From positions 1 to 14,466 of the forward strand of contig JBEPVA010000093.1 of assembly GCA_041691295.1 (NCBI GenBank): a DNA stretch of 14,466 nt, in the 5' to 3' direction. The notes under the pieces are model-generated. The model was not told the origin of the DNA and did not search any database. It saw nothing but the letters and a program-made list of their open reading frames with translations. Each line of letters begins with the position of its first letter. The first letter of the stretch is position 1. Positions 13,196 through 14,466 of the stretch are shown piece after piece. Made by a program: the position numbers and the translations under genes. Source of the stretch: DATEHG01 sp041691295 (GTDB lineage Bacteria > Gemmatimonadota > Gemmatimonadetes > Gemmatimonadales > GWC2-71-9).

Positions 13196-14466
13196 ATGAC
13201 GAAACCCGGGACCGCGCCTGTAACCTACGCCCGCCGCCTCGGCCTCTTTTCCGGCACCATGACCGTCATCGGCGGGATCATCGGTTCCGGAATTTTCATG
13301 AACAGCGCCATCGTGGCGCAACGAGTCGGCTCGGCCGAGCTGACCCTCGGCGCCTGGGTGCTGGGCGGCGCCATCGCAATGCTGGGCGCCCTCTGTTTCG
13401 CCGAACTCGGCGCCCGATCCCCCAAGGCGGGGGGTGGCTATTCCTATCTGAGAGAAGCTTTCGGGCCACTACCCGGATTTCTGTATGGCTGGGCGCTGCT
13501 GCTCGTCATGGCGACCGGTGCCATGGCTGCGGTGGCTGTGACCTTTGCGAGCTACACCACCGCGCTACTCGGTCTGTCCCCCTTGCTGGTGACCCCGATT
13601 GCCATCGGGGCCATCGCGCTGCTCTCGATCATCAACATCGTCGGGGTGGAACCGGGGGCGGTGACCCAGAATCTGTTCACCGTGCTCAAGCTCGCGGCGC
13701 TCACCGCGCTGATCGGCGCCGGCCTCTTCCTGACCCACAGTACGACCGAGCAGGCGCAGGCGGCGGCGGTCGCGGTGGTGGCACCGACCGGCTGGGGGAT
13801 CGTGGTAGGTATGGGAACGGCGCTGGTGCCAGTTCTCTTTGCCTGCGGTGGCTGGCAGCAGACCAACTTCATCGCCGAGGAGATCATCGACCCGGAAAAG
13901 AATCTGCCCCGGGCCCTGATCCTCGGCGTGCTGATCGTCATCGCGGTCTACGTGCTGGCCAATGTGACCTACCTCAAGGCCATGGGGGCCGCCGGACTGG
14001 CGGCCAGCCAGGCACCCGCCGCCGACGCGATGCGGATACTGGTCGGACCCGGTGGTGCGACCCTGATCAGTGCCGGCATTGCCCTCTCGACCTTCGGCTT
14101 TCTGGGGCTGGTCATTCTGGTGACACCGCGGGTCTACCAGGCCATGGCGGCCGATGGCCTCTTCTTCAAGAGCTTTGCGACCCTCCATCCAAAATTCCGG
14201 ACTCCAGTCACGGCCATCGTGTTCCAGAGCGTCTGGGCCGTCATCCTGCTCAAGACCGGCAGCTACGGCCAGCTGCTCGATTACGTGGTGTTCTGTGACT
14301 GGATCTTCTTTGCCCTGACCGTGGCGACGCTGTTCGTCTATCGCAGGCGTGACGCTGGCGTCAGTGGTTCCGGGTTCCGGGTTCCGTGGTTTCCGCTCAC
14401 GCCGATTCTCTTCATTCTCGCGGCGATCTACGTGGTGTTGGGCTCCGTAGCCTCTGTCTCTTATAC
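13196..14466 (+). CDS. APC-superfamily amino-acid permease (LAT/SteT-like), C-terminus missing
   Basis: The ATG at 13196 opens a frame that stays open to the window end (423 codons). The first helix has the APC signature GGIIGSGIF at 26-34. Typical family segments follow: FAELGARSPKAGGGYSYLREAFG, then QQTNFIAEEIIDPEKNLPRALI, and late FRVPWFPLTP, the conserved loop of LAT/SteT-type exchangers and permeases. About eleven of the usual twelve helices are present. It should take up or exchange an amino acid at the inner membrane. No Shine-Dalgarno is seen before the ATG; the leader is C-rich. Divergent transcription from an Lrp/AsnC gene suggests that regulator controls it. Bases 14454-14466 match sequencing-adapter sequence, so codons from about 420 on are unreliable and the true end is unknown. 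A heptad repeat falls in the FRVP loop. Confidence 0.92.
   Translation, partial: MTKPGTAPVTYARRLGLFSGTMTVIGGIIGSGIFMNSAIVAQRVGSAELTLGAWVLGGAIAMLGALCFAELGARSPKAGGGYSYLREAFGPLPGFLYGWALLLVMATGAMAAVAVTFASYTTALLGLSPLLVTPIAIGAIALLSIINIVGVEPGAVTQNLFTVLKLAALTALIGAGLFLTHSTTEQAQAAAVAVVAPTGWGIVVGMGTALVPVLFACGGWQQTNFIAEEIIDPEKNLPRALILGVLIVIAVYVLANVTYLKAMGAAGLAASQAPAADAMRILVGPGGATLISAGIALSTFGFLGLVILVTPRVYQAMAADGLFFKSFATLHPKFRTPVTAIVFQSVWAVILLKTGSYGQLLDYVVFCDWIFFALTVATLFVYRRRDAGVSGSGFRVPWFPLTPILFILAAIYVVLGSVASVSY
14366..14386. repeat. Three GGTTCCG heptads inside the permease gene
   Basis: Three perfect tandem copies of GGTTCCG start at 14366, 14373 and 14380. Because 7 is not a multiple of 3, the copies are read in three frames and encode GSGFRVP. 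FRVP is conserved in the family, so the array may have grown by slippage next to natural sequence. Confidence 0.6.
14454..14466. other. Probable Nextera/Tn5 mosaic-end adapter remnant
   Basis: The final 13 bases, CTGTCTCTTATAC, are identical to the start of the Tn5 mosaic end used in Nextera libraries. Exactly at a sequence end this is best read as untrimmed adapter, not genome. Confidence 0.9.

Noticed and set aside
13565..14188. 207-codon minus-strand open frame opposite the permease
   Set aside because: The plus-strand frame encodes a clear APC permease; the antisense product is a His/Asp/Gln/Gly-rich shadow.

Overview
GC-rich bacterial DNA (about two thirds G+C by eye), dense single-copy genes, no phage, plasmid, CRISPR or RNA genes recognised. 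Signal peptides, a lipoprotein, and a bacterial alpha-2-macroglobulin paired with penicillin-binding protein 1C indicate a diderm (Gram-negative type) bacterium. The style (secreted peptidases, GC-rich genes, weak Shine-Dalgarno usage, short tandem repeats between genes) would fit an environmental lineage such as Gemmatimonadota, but this is an impression and was not tested. The last 13 bases equal the start of the Tn5/Nextera mosaic end, so this is probably the end of an assembled contig carrying adapter sequence.

Layout. 1-1310 (minus): two overlapping secreted M42-type peptidase genes. The upstream one has lost every recognisable metal ligand and the downstream partial one keeps its first metal motif. 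1326-1544 (plus): a small lipoprotein, divergent from the M42 pair with only 15 bases between start codons and a shared palindromic ribosome-binding site. 1608-10814 (minus): a large thioester alpha-2-macroglobulin (yfhM type), then PBP1C (pbpC), then an aldo/keto reductase. The first two form the known envelope-defence/cell-wall pair, and the reductase follows pbpC by 2 bases. 10960-11448 (minus): DinB-superfamily protein. 11552-12987 (minus): an Lrp/AsnC regulator overlapping an EamA exporter. 13196-end (plus): a divergent, truncated APC amino-acid permease. Regulator, exporter and permease look like an amino-acid transport module around one 208-base control region.

Overlaid on the genes is an unusual set of short repeats. 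Six places carry tandem repeats whose unit is 7 bases although the unit sequence differs: 1544-1578, 2850-2956, 10866-10955, 11495-11543, 13061-13095 and 14366-14386. Two of these are built as heptads, spacer, inverted heptads, and one of those two lies in frame inside pbpC. A separate 147-base inverted-repeat element sits between yfhM and pbpC and supplies the pbpC ribosome-binding site. The most notable protein-level observation is the M42 pseudo-peptidase/peptidase pair.

No stretch longer than 300 bases lacks a gene. The intergenic spaces are 1545-1607, 4916-5075, 10815-10959, 11449-11551 and 12988-13195, and their contents are described in the feature entries.
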